From positions 1 to 10,023 of the forward strand of contig JBHHYH010000088.1 of NCBI GenBank assembly GCA_046757465.1: a stretch of DNA of 10,023 nucleotides, in the 5' to 3' direction. The position numbers and the translations under genes were made by a program. This document shows, one piece after another, positions 1-5,590 of the stretch (its first letter is position 1; the number at the start of each line of letters is the position of its first letter). Source of the DNA: Scalindua_A sp046757465. Lineage in GTDB: Bacteria > Planctomycetota > Brocadiia > Brocadiales > Scalinduaceae. A model generated the notes under the pieces. That model was not told the DNA's origin and did no database searches. It saw nothing but the letters and a program-made list of their open reading frames with translations.

Positions 1-821
1 GAACCGGCGTAACCCCGGATATCGATTTTACAGACATTTATGGTGTCAAGAATTTACTCTGGGTTATAAAAGACAATAAAATTATTGAAGACATATCTTC
101 ACTTATGAAGAACAGGGCATTGTTTATAGCAGATGGTCATCATCGTTATGAAACAGCCTTATTTTATAGAGACCTGATTAGAGGCAACGAAGGGTCACCG
201 AATAGTAATGGTACTACCCCATCTGACTACGTAATGATGATGTGCGTTTCTATGGAAGACCCCGGACTACAAATTCTGCCAACGCATAGATTGGCAAGGA
301 ATATAAAAGACCTTGATCCGGAAAAAATAAAAGAATCCCTGAACGAGATTTTTGAAATCAGTAACATGGGGAATGATTGCAGTACAGAAACATTGATACA
401 GAAACTTGGCGAGGATGCCCACAAACATAAGCTTGCCATGTACATGGGTGGGAGCGATAAAAAGTTCTATATACTGATGCTGCGTGATGAAAAACTTCTA
501 GATCAGATTTTAATGGGTGAATATTCTGAGTGGAGGTCTATTGATACTGGAATATTACATGGGTTTGTATTTGACAAAATACTTGGCATACAAGCTAAAA
601 ATATTTCAAAATCAGAAAGCATCAAATACGTTCAAGATGTAAGAGAAGCGATTGCATCCGTAAACGAAGGGAAATACCAATTAGCCTTTTTCCTCAATCC
701 AACAAGAATAAATCAGATAAGAGACATTGCTATTAAGAGGCACAAGATGCCGCCTAAAGCTACTTATTTTTACCCTAAGCTTATGACGGGAATGGTAGTT
801 AGACATATCTCCGATACTTAG
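1..821 (+). CDS. DUF1015 family protein, 5'-truncated by the window edge
   Basis: The reading frame is open from the left edge (first full codon at base 3) to a TAG at 819-821, so about 272 residues of the C-terminal part are visible. The first in-frame ATG (105) is internal, because the codons before it continue the same protein (it reads ...DFTDIYGVKNLLWVIKD...). The diagnostic DUF1015 motif IADGHHRYETAL follows at once, and the C-terminus has the family's MPPKATYFYPKL block. Members are usually about 400-450 residues, so roughly a third is missing upstream. The family is widespread in bacteria and has no firmly established biochemical role; the DGHHR motif resembles a nucleotide- or phosphate-handling site, but I do not assign a reaction. 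A promoter and riboswitch for the next gene begin about 20 bp after the stop, so the two genes are probably separate transcription units. Confidence 0.9.
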   Translation, partial: TGVTPDIDFTDIYGVKNLLWVIKDNKIIEDISSLMKNRALFIADGHHRYETALFYRDLIRGNEGSPNSNGTTPSDYVMMMCVSMEDPGLQILPTHRLARNIKDLDPEKIKESLNEIFEISNMGNDCSTETLIQKLGEDAHKHKLAMYMGGSDKKFYILMLRDEKLLDQILMGEYSEWRSIDTGILHGFVFDKILGIQAKNISKSESIKYVQDVREAIASVNEGKYQLAFFLNPTRINQIRDIAIKRHKMPPKATYFYPKLMTGMVVRHISDT

Positions 822-839
822 GAATTACATAATATTTTG

Positions 840-868
840 TTGACTTTAAACTAAATTTCAAATAAAAT
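840..868 (+). promoter_or_regulatory. sigma70-type promoter of the riboswitch/thrC-like unit
   Basis: A -35 box TTGACT (840-845) and a -10 box TAAAAT (863-868) are separated by exactly 17 bp. The predicted start near 875 lies about 14 nt before the first base of the SAM riboswitch P1 helix, as expected for a leader regulated by attenuation. Confidence 0.75.
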
Positions 869-888
869 ATTCAGAATAGAAAATAGGA

Positions 889-1000
889 CTTATCAAGAGT
901 GGTGGAGGGACTGGCCCTGAGAAACCACAGCAACCGGTTCTGACAAAATGTTGGGATGTCGGTGCTAACTCCTACCTGTTAGGGGAAGATAAGATAAGGA
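889..1000 (+). ncRNA. SAM-I (S-box) riboswitch aptamer
   Basis: The conserved S-box core is readable. P1 5' strand CTTATC (889-894) is followed by the AAGAGTGGTGGAGGGA entry and the kink-turn region CCCTGAGAAACCAC. P3 is ACCG (933-936) with CGGT (960-963), the conserved GCTAACTCCT follows, P4 is CCTA (971-974) with TAGG (980-983), and the P1 3' strand is GATAAG (988-993). GATAAG occurs again at 993-998 (overlapping copy), giving P1 an alternative register. Such aptamers bind S-adenosylmethionine and switch off methionine/SAM genes when SAM is plentiful. The downstream terminator (1010-1047) shows that control is by premature transcription termination. The target, a threonine-synthase-like gene, is not a standard methionine gene by name, which makes its true role interesting. 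Confidence 0.95.
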
Positions 1001-1009
1001 TATTGCAAA

Positions 1010-1047
1010 GCCTCTTCTTATCTTTGGATTAAGAAGAGGCTTTTTTA
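1010..1047 (+). terminator. riboswitch-controlled intrinsic terminator
   Basis: GCCTCTTCTTA (1010-1020) pairs perfectly with TAAGAAGAGGC (1030-1040) across a 9-nt loop and is followed by TTTTTT. It lies between the SAM aptamer and the gene's ribosome-binding site. An alternative antiterminator is visible: AAGATAAGA (986-994), which contains the 3' strand of P1, is an exact reverse complement of TCTTATCTT (1016-1024), which overlaps the 5' arm of the terminator. SAM-bound P1 would therefore free the terminator, and absence of SAM would favour the antiterminator. Confidence 0.92.
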
Positions 1048-1066
1048 TTTATTTTGGAGAAAGAGA

Positions 1067-2311
1067 ATGGGTTTTGTTAAAGGACTTAAATGTAGGGAAT
1101 GTGGAAAAAATTATCCCAAAGAACCTCTTCATGTTTGTAGTTTTTGTTTTGGTCCATTAGAGGTAGATTATGAGTATGAGAAAATAAAAGACGTAATCAG
1201 CAGAGAAAAAATTGAATCACGACAAAAAACCATGTGGAGGTATAAGGAACTTTTACCTCTTGATGGCGAACCTACCGTGGGAATGCAGGTCGGTTTTACG
1301 CCATTAATAAAGGCAAATAATTTAGCTAAAAAACTTGGTGTAGATGAATTATATGTAAAGAATGATTCAGTAAATTTTCCCACATTTTCTTTCAAAGACA
1401 GAGTAGTATCTGTTGCCCTTTCCAAGGCTAAAGAACTTGGCTTTAAAACAGTTGCATGCGCCACAACCGGCAACCTAGGAAACGCTGTTGCCGCACAGGC
1501 AGTTCAGGGTAACCTTGAAAGCTATATCTTTATGCCCGCCAATTTAGAACAGGGAAAGGTTATAGGCACCTCAATTTATGGAACAAACATAATAGGCATA
1601 AACGGTAATTATGACGGCGTAAACAGGATGTGTTCAGAGATTGCGGATAAATACGGTTGGGCCTTTGTGAATATTAATATCCGTCCATATTATGCTGAAG
1701 GTTCAAAAACATATGGGTACGAGATAGTGGAACAGCTTGGCTGGAAAGCACCCAAGCACATCGTTGTGCCAATGGCGGGCGGTTCCCTGATAATTAAGAT
1801 AGGTAAAGCAATAAAAGAAATGACAGAGTTGGGGCTGATTGATAAATCTGATACTTCGCTCTATGGCGCTCAGGCTTCCGGTTCTTCACCAATTTCTACT
1901 GCTGTAAAGAAAAGAAGCGATGTTATCATTCCTGTTAAACCGGATACGATAGCACATTCTATAGCGATTGGAAATCCTGCAGACGGATATTACTCAGTAA
2001 AGGCCATTAATGATAGTGGCGGATGTGCTGAGGATGTTTCTGATGATGAGCTGGTTGAGGGAATAAAACTTCTGGCATCAACAGAGGGCATTTTCACGGA
2101 GACTGCGGGAGGCGTAACAGTAGCCGTAACAAAAAAACTTATAGAGCAGGGTAAGTTGCCGCGAGATGAGTCTATCGTCATATGTGTCACGGGGAACGGC
2201 CTTAAAACGCTGGAAGCAGTAATGGACAAAGTAGAGAAAACACCCGTTATTGAGGCAAACATAGAAGAATTTAATGCGCTTATGGAAAAGAAAGAGGTTT
2301 GTACTGCTTAA
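1067..2311 (+). CDS. thrC: threonine-synthase-like PLP enzyme with N-terminal zinc ribbon, possibly a homocysteine-forming paralogue
   Basis: This 414-residue fold-type II PLP enzyme is of threonine synthase type (O-phosphohomoserine to threonine). An N-terminal zinc ribbon has Cys9, Cys12, Cys24 and Cys27. The PLP lysine is Lys110 in PTFSFKDR, and the phosphate-binding region is TTGNLGNAVAAQA (133-145). Other family blocks are PMAGGS (235-240), ETAGGVTVAV (345-354) and CVTGNGLK (373-380). The ATG at 1067 follows GGAGA (1056-1060) with 6-nt spacing. The SAM-I riboswitch directly upstream puts it under methionine-type control. A CysO-like sulfur carrier follows 137 bp later, as CysO partners the PLP enzyme CysM in mycobacteria. 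The family call is firm. Whether it makes threonine, or homocysteine from phosphohomoserine and carrier thiocarboxylate, cannot be read from sequence. The gene symbol is by homology only. Confidence 0.9.
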   Translation: MGFVKGLKCRECGKNYPKEPLHVCSFCFGPLEVDYEYEKIKDVISREKIESRQKTMWRYKELLPLDGEPTVGMQVGFTPLIKANNLAKKLGVDELYVKNDSVNFPTFSFKDRVVSVALSKAKELGFKTVACATTGNLGNAVAAQAVQGNLESYIFMPANLEQGKVIGTSIYGTNIIGINGNYDGVNRMCSEIADKYGWAFVNINIRPYYAEGSKTYGYEIVEQLGWKAPKHIVVPMAGGSLIIKIGKAIKEMTELGLIDKSDTSLYGAQASGSSPISTAVKKRSDVIIPVKPDTIAHSIAIGNPADGYYSVKAINDSGGCAEDVSDDELVEGIKLLASTEGIFTETAGGVTVAVTKKLIEQGKLPRDESIVICVTGNGLKTLEAVMDKVEKTPVIEANIEEFNALMEKKEVCTA

Positions 2312-2316
2312 ACCTT

Positions 2317-2345
2317 TTGACAATACACACAAGATTAATTAAAAT
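2317..2345 (+). promoter_or_regulatory. sigma70-type promoter of the sulfur-carrier gene
   Basis: A perfect -35 box TTGACA (2317-2322) and a TAAAAT -10 box (2340-2345) are spaced by 17 bp, beginning 6 bp after the PLP-enzyme stop codon. Transcription would start near 2352 and give a leader of about 97 nt. That leader contains a small hairpin (GCTCT 2361-2365 with AGAGC 2375-2379). The carrier gene could thus be expressed even when the SAM riboswitch terminates the upstream transcript. Confidence 0.7.
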
Positions 2346-2448
2346 GCTAAGCAGTTCCTAGCTCTGTGGAAAAAAGAGCCATAACAGTAGAAAATTAGGA
2401 ATAATATTTTGGGTTAATTTATATTAAAAAGGTAAAGAGGTAAAAATC

Positions 2449-2727
2449 ATGACGGTTAAAGTAAGAATTCCTACTCCATTAAGGACATTAACAAATGGAT
2501 CAGAAGAAGTTGCCGTTGAAGGCAACTCCATTAAAGAAGTGATTGATAATCTTGAAACTAATTACAATGGATTTAAGGAACGGCTCTGCGACGAAAATGG
2601 ACAAATTAGAAGGTTTATCAACTTCTATGTTAACGATGAAGATATAAGGTTTAAAGATAACCAGGAAACCCAGGTCAGTGATGGAGATCAAATTTCAATA
2701 GTACCGGCAATCGCAGGAGGGTATTAG
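2449..2727 (+). CDS. CysO/ThiS/MoaD-type sulfur-carrier protein ending Gly-Gly-Tyr
   Basis: This 92-residue ubiquitin-like (beta-grasp) protein has the architecture of mycobacterial CysO: VKVRIPTPLR at the start, a central LETNYNGFKERL, then INFYVNDEDIRF (57-68) and SDGDQISIVPAIAGG (77-91). In this family the C-terminal Gly-Gly is adenylated by an E1-like (MoeB/ThiF/HesA) enzyme and turned into a thiocarboxylate that delivers sulfide. Here one extra Tyr92 follows Gly90-Gly91. The diglycine is thus capped and would need trimming, as reported for carriers processed by Mec/JAMM-type peptidases. No activating enzyme or peptidase gene lies in the window. The ATG at 2449 follows AAAGAGG (2434-2440) at 8 nt. 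It is co-oriented with the PLP-enzyme gene, but its own promoter is visible. Confidence 0.9.
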   Translation: MTVKVRIPTPLRTLTNGSEEVAVEGNSIKEVIDNLETNYNGFKERLCDENGQIRRFINFYVNDEDIRFKDNQETQVSDGDQISIVPAIAGGY

Positions 2728-2793
2728 TCGGCTGGAAGTCAAAAAAGAGGTTCAGGTCTAAAATTTTATAAATACAATCCGATTAGGTCATGG

Positions 2794-3501
2794 TTATTTT
2801 TGATGCTCTTCAATCAATTCCTTAGGCACACTTATATCTGATACTATCAATTCTCCTATAAATTTTTTCCCATTCCCCTTTAAAAAGCCTGCCTTGGGGG
2901 AAATAAATGTGACTGTTTTTGTTGCTTTTATTGCAGTTCCCAGCGCCACGCCTTCATCGCAGTCTAATCCGGATGGTATGTCTACAGATATAACGGGTAT
3001 ATTCGTTTCATTAATCTTCCTTATAAGTGAATTTGCAGGTTCCCTAACCTCACCACTTAAACCTGTTCCGAATATTGCGTCAACAATTATATCACAGCCC
3101 TGAAGTTCCTTTCCGATTTTTTTAATCTCCTGAAGGTTCTGCAGCTCTTTTATCCTTAACTTCATATTTAATAAAATCTTCAAGTTTGTTCCGGCATCAC
3201 CGTCTGCGAGAACACCAGATACCTTAGTTGTTAAATACACAGAAATATTTACACCTCTATTGTAAACATGGCGAGCTATCACAAAACCATCTCCGCCATT
3301 ATTTCCTTTGCCACAAAAAATTGCAACTTTAGCTTTGCAGGGGTCAACAAGCATTTTTAAAGCCTCTTCGGCGACATTTCTACCTGCGTTTTCCATTAAA
3401 ATAAGGCCGGGAATCCCATACTCCTCTATTGCCTTTCGATCAATTTCTCTCACCTCATCCCGCTTTAATGCTTTTTTTGTGTTAGTCATAAATTTATGCA
3501 T
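2794..3501 (-). CDS. nnrE: NAD(P)H-hydrate epimerase (YjeF_N domain, stand-alone)
   Basis: NnrE epimerises the R form of hydrated NADH/NADPH (NADHX/NADPHX) to S, so that the ATP/ADP-dependent dehydratase can repair it. The 235 residues form one YjeF N-terminal Rossmann-like domain. Visible blocks are ILMENAGRNVAEEA (34-47), GKGNNGGDGFVIARH (64-78, K+/ligand loop), VDAIFGTGLSG (140-150) with the conserved Asp141, and DIPSGLDCDEG (174-184). Many bacteria fuse this domain to the NnrD dehydratase; here the protein stops after the epimerase, so a separate nnrD would be expected elsewhere. The start is uncertain: Met1 (3501) and Met5 (3489) both lack a clear Shine-Dalgarno sequence. A palindromic repeat begins about 20 bp upstream of the start. 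It converges on the sulfur-carrier gene with 66 bp between the stops and no obvious terminator. Confidence 0.93.
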   Translation of the reverse strand: MHKFMTNTKKALKRDEVREIDRKAIEEYGIPGLILMENAGRNVAEEALKMLVDPCKAKVAIFCGKGNNGGDGFVIARHVYNRGVNISVYLTTKVSGVLADGDAGTNLKILLNMKLRIKELQNLQEIKKIGKELQGCDIIVDAIFGTGLSGEVREPANSLIRKINETNIPVISVDIPSGLDCDEGVALGTAIKATKTVTFISPKAGFLKGNGKKFIGELIVSDISVPKELIEEHQK

Positions 3502-3523
3502 AGGAAATTCAATGTTGATAACA

Positions 3524-3567
3524 CTTCGACTCCGCTCAGTGTGACGTCATCCTGAGCGGAGTCGAAG
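3524..3567. repeat. perfect 16-bp inverted repeat (REP/MITE-like)
   Basis: CTTCGACTCCGCTCAG (3524-3539) and CTGAGCGGAGTCGAAG (3552-3567) are exact reverse complements around a 12-nt loop. The loop holds the 8-bp palindrome TGACGTCA (3542-3549). I recognise this CTTCGACT..GCTCAG type as a palindrome common in many environmental bacterial genomes. The flank TTCGTAGCGATAGCAATCT (3576-3594) may be part of a larger compound repeat. It lacks a T-tract, so it is not a classic terminator. It sits in the probable 5' leader or promoter region of nnrE. Confidence 0.9.
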
Positions 3568-3706
3568 GATAGTCTTTCGTAGCGATAGCAATCTAACTTG
3601 AGCCCATTTTAAACTTCTGATGAAACTCAAATATCGATTATTTGTCTCACAAAACACTTTAGTTGTCAATACTTTTAACGAGCCATAATTCATCAGTAAA
3701 AACTCC

Positions 3707-3735
3707 TTGACGACTTATTGTATTTGCTTTAATAT
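3707..3735 (+). promoter_or_regulatory. sigma70-type promoter of the zinc-ribbon protein gene
   Basis: TTGACG (3707-3712) and TAATAT (3730-3735) are 17 bp apart. The predicted start near 3742 gives a 40-nt leader to the ATG at 3782, which has AAGGA at 3766-3770. The -10 matches consensus at four of six positions, so the call is moderate. Confidence 0.5.
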
Positions 3736-3781
3736 ATTATTGTTTACGATTAATTATCTTTGAATAAGGACGGTAAATAAA

Positions 3782-4144
3782 ATGGCAAAAGTCAGATGCC
3801 CGGGAAGCTTAAAAACCACGGTACCTGAACCACTTGAACGAAAGTGTCCGAAATGTGGCAGCATGGTCGAGATATGGAGTGATGAAGAAAAGGCCGATTG
3901 TAAGTGCGGTGCAACTGTGTTTAAGGACGCAGCACCTACTTGTGTGGTATGGTGCAGTGCAGCAGAAGAATGCTTAGGTGACGTTGTAGACGTTAAAAAG
4001 ATTAAGGAAGACGCAAAAAAGAAAGCAGCCTCTGAAGGAAATCCAGAATTCGTCGCTCAGGTAGGAGAGAAAATTAAGAAAGAAAAAGATAAAAACTGCG
4101 CTCAGGTACAAGAGAAAGTTAAAAAAGAAAAAGATAAAAAATAG
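3782..4144 (+). CDS. cysteine-rich zinc-ribbon-like small protein with duplicated lysine-rich tail
   Basis: This 120-residue cytosolic protein has no signal peptide. The N-terminal two thirds hold eight cysteines: Cys6 (RCPGS), Cys22 and Cys25 (KCPKCG), Cys40 and Cys42 (DCKCG), Cys54 and Cys58 (PTCVVWC) and Cys64 (EECLG). CPKCG followed by CKCG looks like a zinc ribbon, and the second group may form another metal site. Similar CPGS...KCPKCG...EIWSDE...WC..A.ECLG modules occur in small uncharacterised proteins of anaerobes, sometimes with HD-domain proteins; I know of no proven function. From residue 92 there is a tandem 15-residue duplication (AQVGEKIKKEKDKN + Cys106, then AQVQEKVKKEKDKK) encoded by two 45-bp units (4055-4099, 4100-4144). 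The charged tail could be a nucleic-acid or partner contact. The gene appears monocistronic. Confidence 0.8.
   Translation: MAKVRCPGSLKTTVPEPLERKCPKCGSMVEIWSDEEKADCKCGATVFKDAAPTCVVWCSAAEECLGDVVDVKKIKEDAKKKAASEGNPEFVAQVGEKIKKEKDKNCAQVQEKVKKEKDKK
4055..4144 (+). repeat. 45-bp tandem duplication inside the zinc-ribbon gene
   Basis: Two adjacent 45-bp units, 4055-4099 and 4100-4144, both start GCTCAGGTA and share GAGAAA..TTAA.AAAGAAAAAGATAAAAA. The second unit ends in the stop codon. The duplication adds a lysine-rich, probably helical repeat to the protein and looks fairly recent, because much of the match is at the DNA level. Confidence 0.8.
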
Positions 4145-4264
4145 AAATCTGAAATTCGAAATTTGTATATATATTTTACCATTCCCTATTATGTTACTTC
4201 CAACATAACCCTTAACTGTCTCGATGAAGAAGTTTTTCAAGAATAGAGTTTAATCAGAAAGACC

Positions 4265-4317
4265 CTATCTCATGGGGAGAGCAAGGCAAAGCTAAGTTCG
4301 TAACAGAGGTGAGATAG
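4265..4317. ncRNA. candidate structured RNA element or small inverted repeat
   Basis: CTATCTCA (4265-4272) pairs perfectly with TGAGATAG (4310-4317). The enclosed 37 nt are rich in G and A, include GGGGAGAGCAAGGCAAAGC and can form a small inner AGC/GCT pairing. The closed-helix-plus-purine-rich-core shape resembles a ligand-binding leader, but I cannot match it to a named riboswitch class, and it is about 500 nt from the next clear gene. A small transposon end pair is an alternative. Confidence 0.3.
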
Positions 4318-4573
4318 TAACTTACTTATTATCTATCATTTTTACTGATACTATGTCCTTCTGTAATGGATTCTTACCATACGAACCTCCAGATCTCATA
4401 AATAGATTCCAAGGAAATAACTCGGCTGAGTATATCACTTAGTTAGAGGCTAATTTTTTTCGTTCCAATTGCTTTTATACAACCTGTAAAGGGATTAGAG
4501 TTGAATTTCCAAAAATCTCTACATAAAATGTTACCTTTGAAAACTATCCCATCAAGTATTGTCATTTTGCTAT

Positions 4574-4602
4574 TTATTAATGATGATTAATAAGGCTTTT
4601 TC
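4574..4602 (+). terminator. possible weak intrinsic terminator
   Basis: An 8-bp perfect but purely A/T stem (TTATTAAT, GATG loop, ATTAATAA) is followed by GG and then CTTTTTC. The stem has no G-C pairs, so termination would be inefficient. Confidence 0.25.
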
Positions 4603-4813
4603 TTGCCCGTCCTTCCTTGTCGTGTGATTAAGACAGTTAGATTTTCCACTTAAAAAACAGATTACACGATGGCGAAAGGTCTAAGGCTTTAGTTGCAGTT
4701 GCTTTGTTATGGATCTCCAATGAACAACTTTTGGCCGAACAGTACCGATTAAGCGAAGTTAAAAACCAAATCTGTATAAAAGTTATTCCAACCTTGAATC
4801 AGAGGATTATCTT

Positions 4814-5590
4814 ATGACAGATCAATTTTATAGAATGGGCTTCACTGGCAGAAAGCCTTTGAAAAAATCTTTAAGGAGCATTTTGTCTATTCCTAAAATG
4901 ACAACTTCCCTTATTTTGGGAGTGCTTTTAATTTTTACTTCAGTAAGTAATGGATCACCAAATATGGGGCACGTAACGGGAAAGGTTACTGTCTTTCAAA
5001 AAAAACTTTTTGGAAAACTAAAAAAGAAAAATGACATGAGCGGGGTAGTCGTTTATATTACAGGTTTTAAAAGTGCGGCACCAAAAGAAGTCCCGGACAT
5101 TGTGCAAAAAGACAAGCGCTTTTCTCCTAATATTTTACCAGTGGTGGCCGGGCAAAAGGTTAGGTTTCCAAATTATGATAAGATATACCACAATGTCTTC
5201 TCCATCTCTCCTATAAAGTCGTTTGACCTTGGTCAATATAAGGGTTCCGAGCCTCCGAAATTGGTGACTTTTGAAAAGTCTGGCCTTGTGCCCGTTTATT
5301 GCAACATCCATCCAGAAATGCTTACTTATGTGGTTGTTCTTGAGAATACAGCCTATGCCTTGACTGATAAAGATGGCACCTTCCGTATAAAAGACCTTCC
5401 TCCTGGCGCCTATACGCTCAATGTCTGGCTACCCAAAGCGAAACGGGTCAGTCAAGAAATTCAAATTCAGTCTGGGCAGGAAATTGAAGTACATTTAAAA
5501 TTAAAGGAGTTGCTCAAGATAAAGCCTCATAAACGTAAGAACGGTTCAGACTATCCCCCAGAGGAAGAGATGACTATATATGAAGATTAA
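4814..5590 (+). CDS. exported cupredoxin-like (type 1 copper) protein with carboxypeptidase-regulatory-like domain
   Basis: The 258 residues begin with a basic stretch (RKPLKKSLRS) and a hydrophobic segment (about 29-46), a signal peptide or N-terminal anchor placing the protein in the periplasm. Residues about 52-176 form a plastocyanin/methylamine-utilisation-like domain with all four type-1 copper ligands in order: His126 (KIYHNVFS), Cys163, His166 and Met169 (YCNIHPEM). Residues about 178-230 (TDKDGTFRIKDLPPGAYTL) are a carboxypeptidase-regulatory-like beta-sandwich, followed by a polar tail. The ATG at 4814 has AGAGGA (4801-4806) at 7 nt; Met29 (4898) lacks a well-placed ribosome site. 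It overlaps the adenylate cyclase gene by 11 bp, so the two are co-transcribed and probably translationally coupled. It may be a copper or redox sensing partner of the cyclase, or an electron carrier. The role is inferred. Confidence 0.85.
   Translation: MTDQFYRMGFTGRKPLKKSLRSILSIPKMTTSLILGVLLIFTSVSNGSPNMGHVTGKVTVFQKKLFGKLKKKNDMSGVVVYITGFKSAAPKEVPDIVQKDKRFSPNILPVVAGQKVRFPNYDKIYHNVFSISPIKSFDLGQYKGSEPPKLVTFEKSGLVPVYCNIHPEMLTYVVVLENTAYALTDKDGTFRIKDLPPGAYTLNVWLPKAKRVSQEIQIQSGQEIEVHLKLKELLKIKPHKRKNGSDYPPEEEMTIYED

Larger units (their letters stand above)
4145..4813. other. 669-bp stretch without a confident gene
   Basis: It holds several hairpins, a candidate structured element (4265-4317), two short uncertain reading frames (minus 4322-4438; plus 4641-4817) and a weak promoter-like -10 TATAAA (4775-4780) without a convincing -35. 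Visible hairpins are TTATGTT/AACATAA (4189-4195/4202-4208), and TTATTAAT/ATTAATAA (4574-4581/4586-4593) followed by GGCTTTTTC. A longer imperfect pair is TCGTGTGATT (4620-4629) with GATTACACGA (4660-4669). The segment GAAATTCGAAATTT (4151-4164) resembles the CCGAAA-type repeats at 8369-8546. The whole may be old gene debris plus regulatory DNA for the downstream pair. Confidence 0.6.

Noticed and set aside
4261..4320. Cyclic-di-GMP (GEMM) riboswitch
   Set aside because: A GGCAAAGC word recalls the GEMM core, but the second conserved half and the usual tetraloop-receptor arrangement are not visible.
4433..4460. TTAG..CTAA hairpin followed by seven T residues as a terminator
   Set aside because: The stem is only 4 bp with a 7-nt loop, too weak to support a terminator call.
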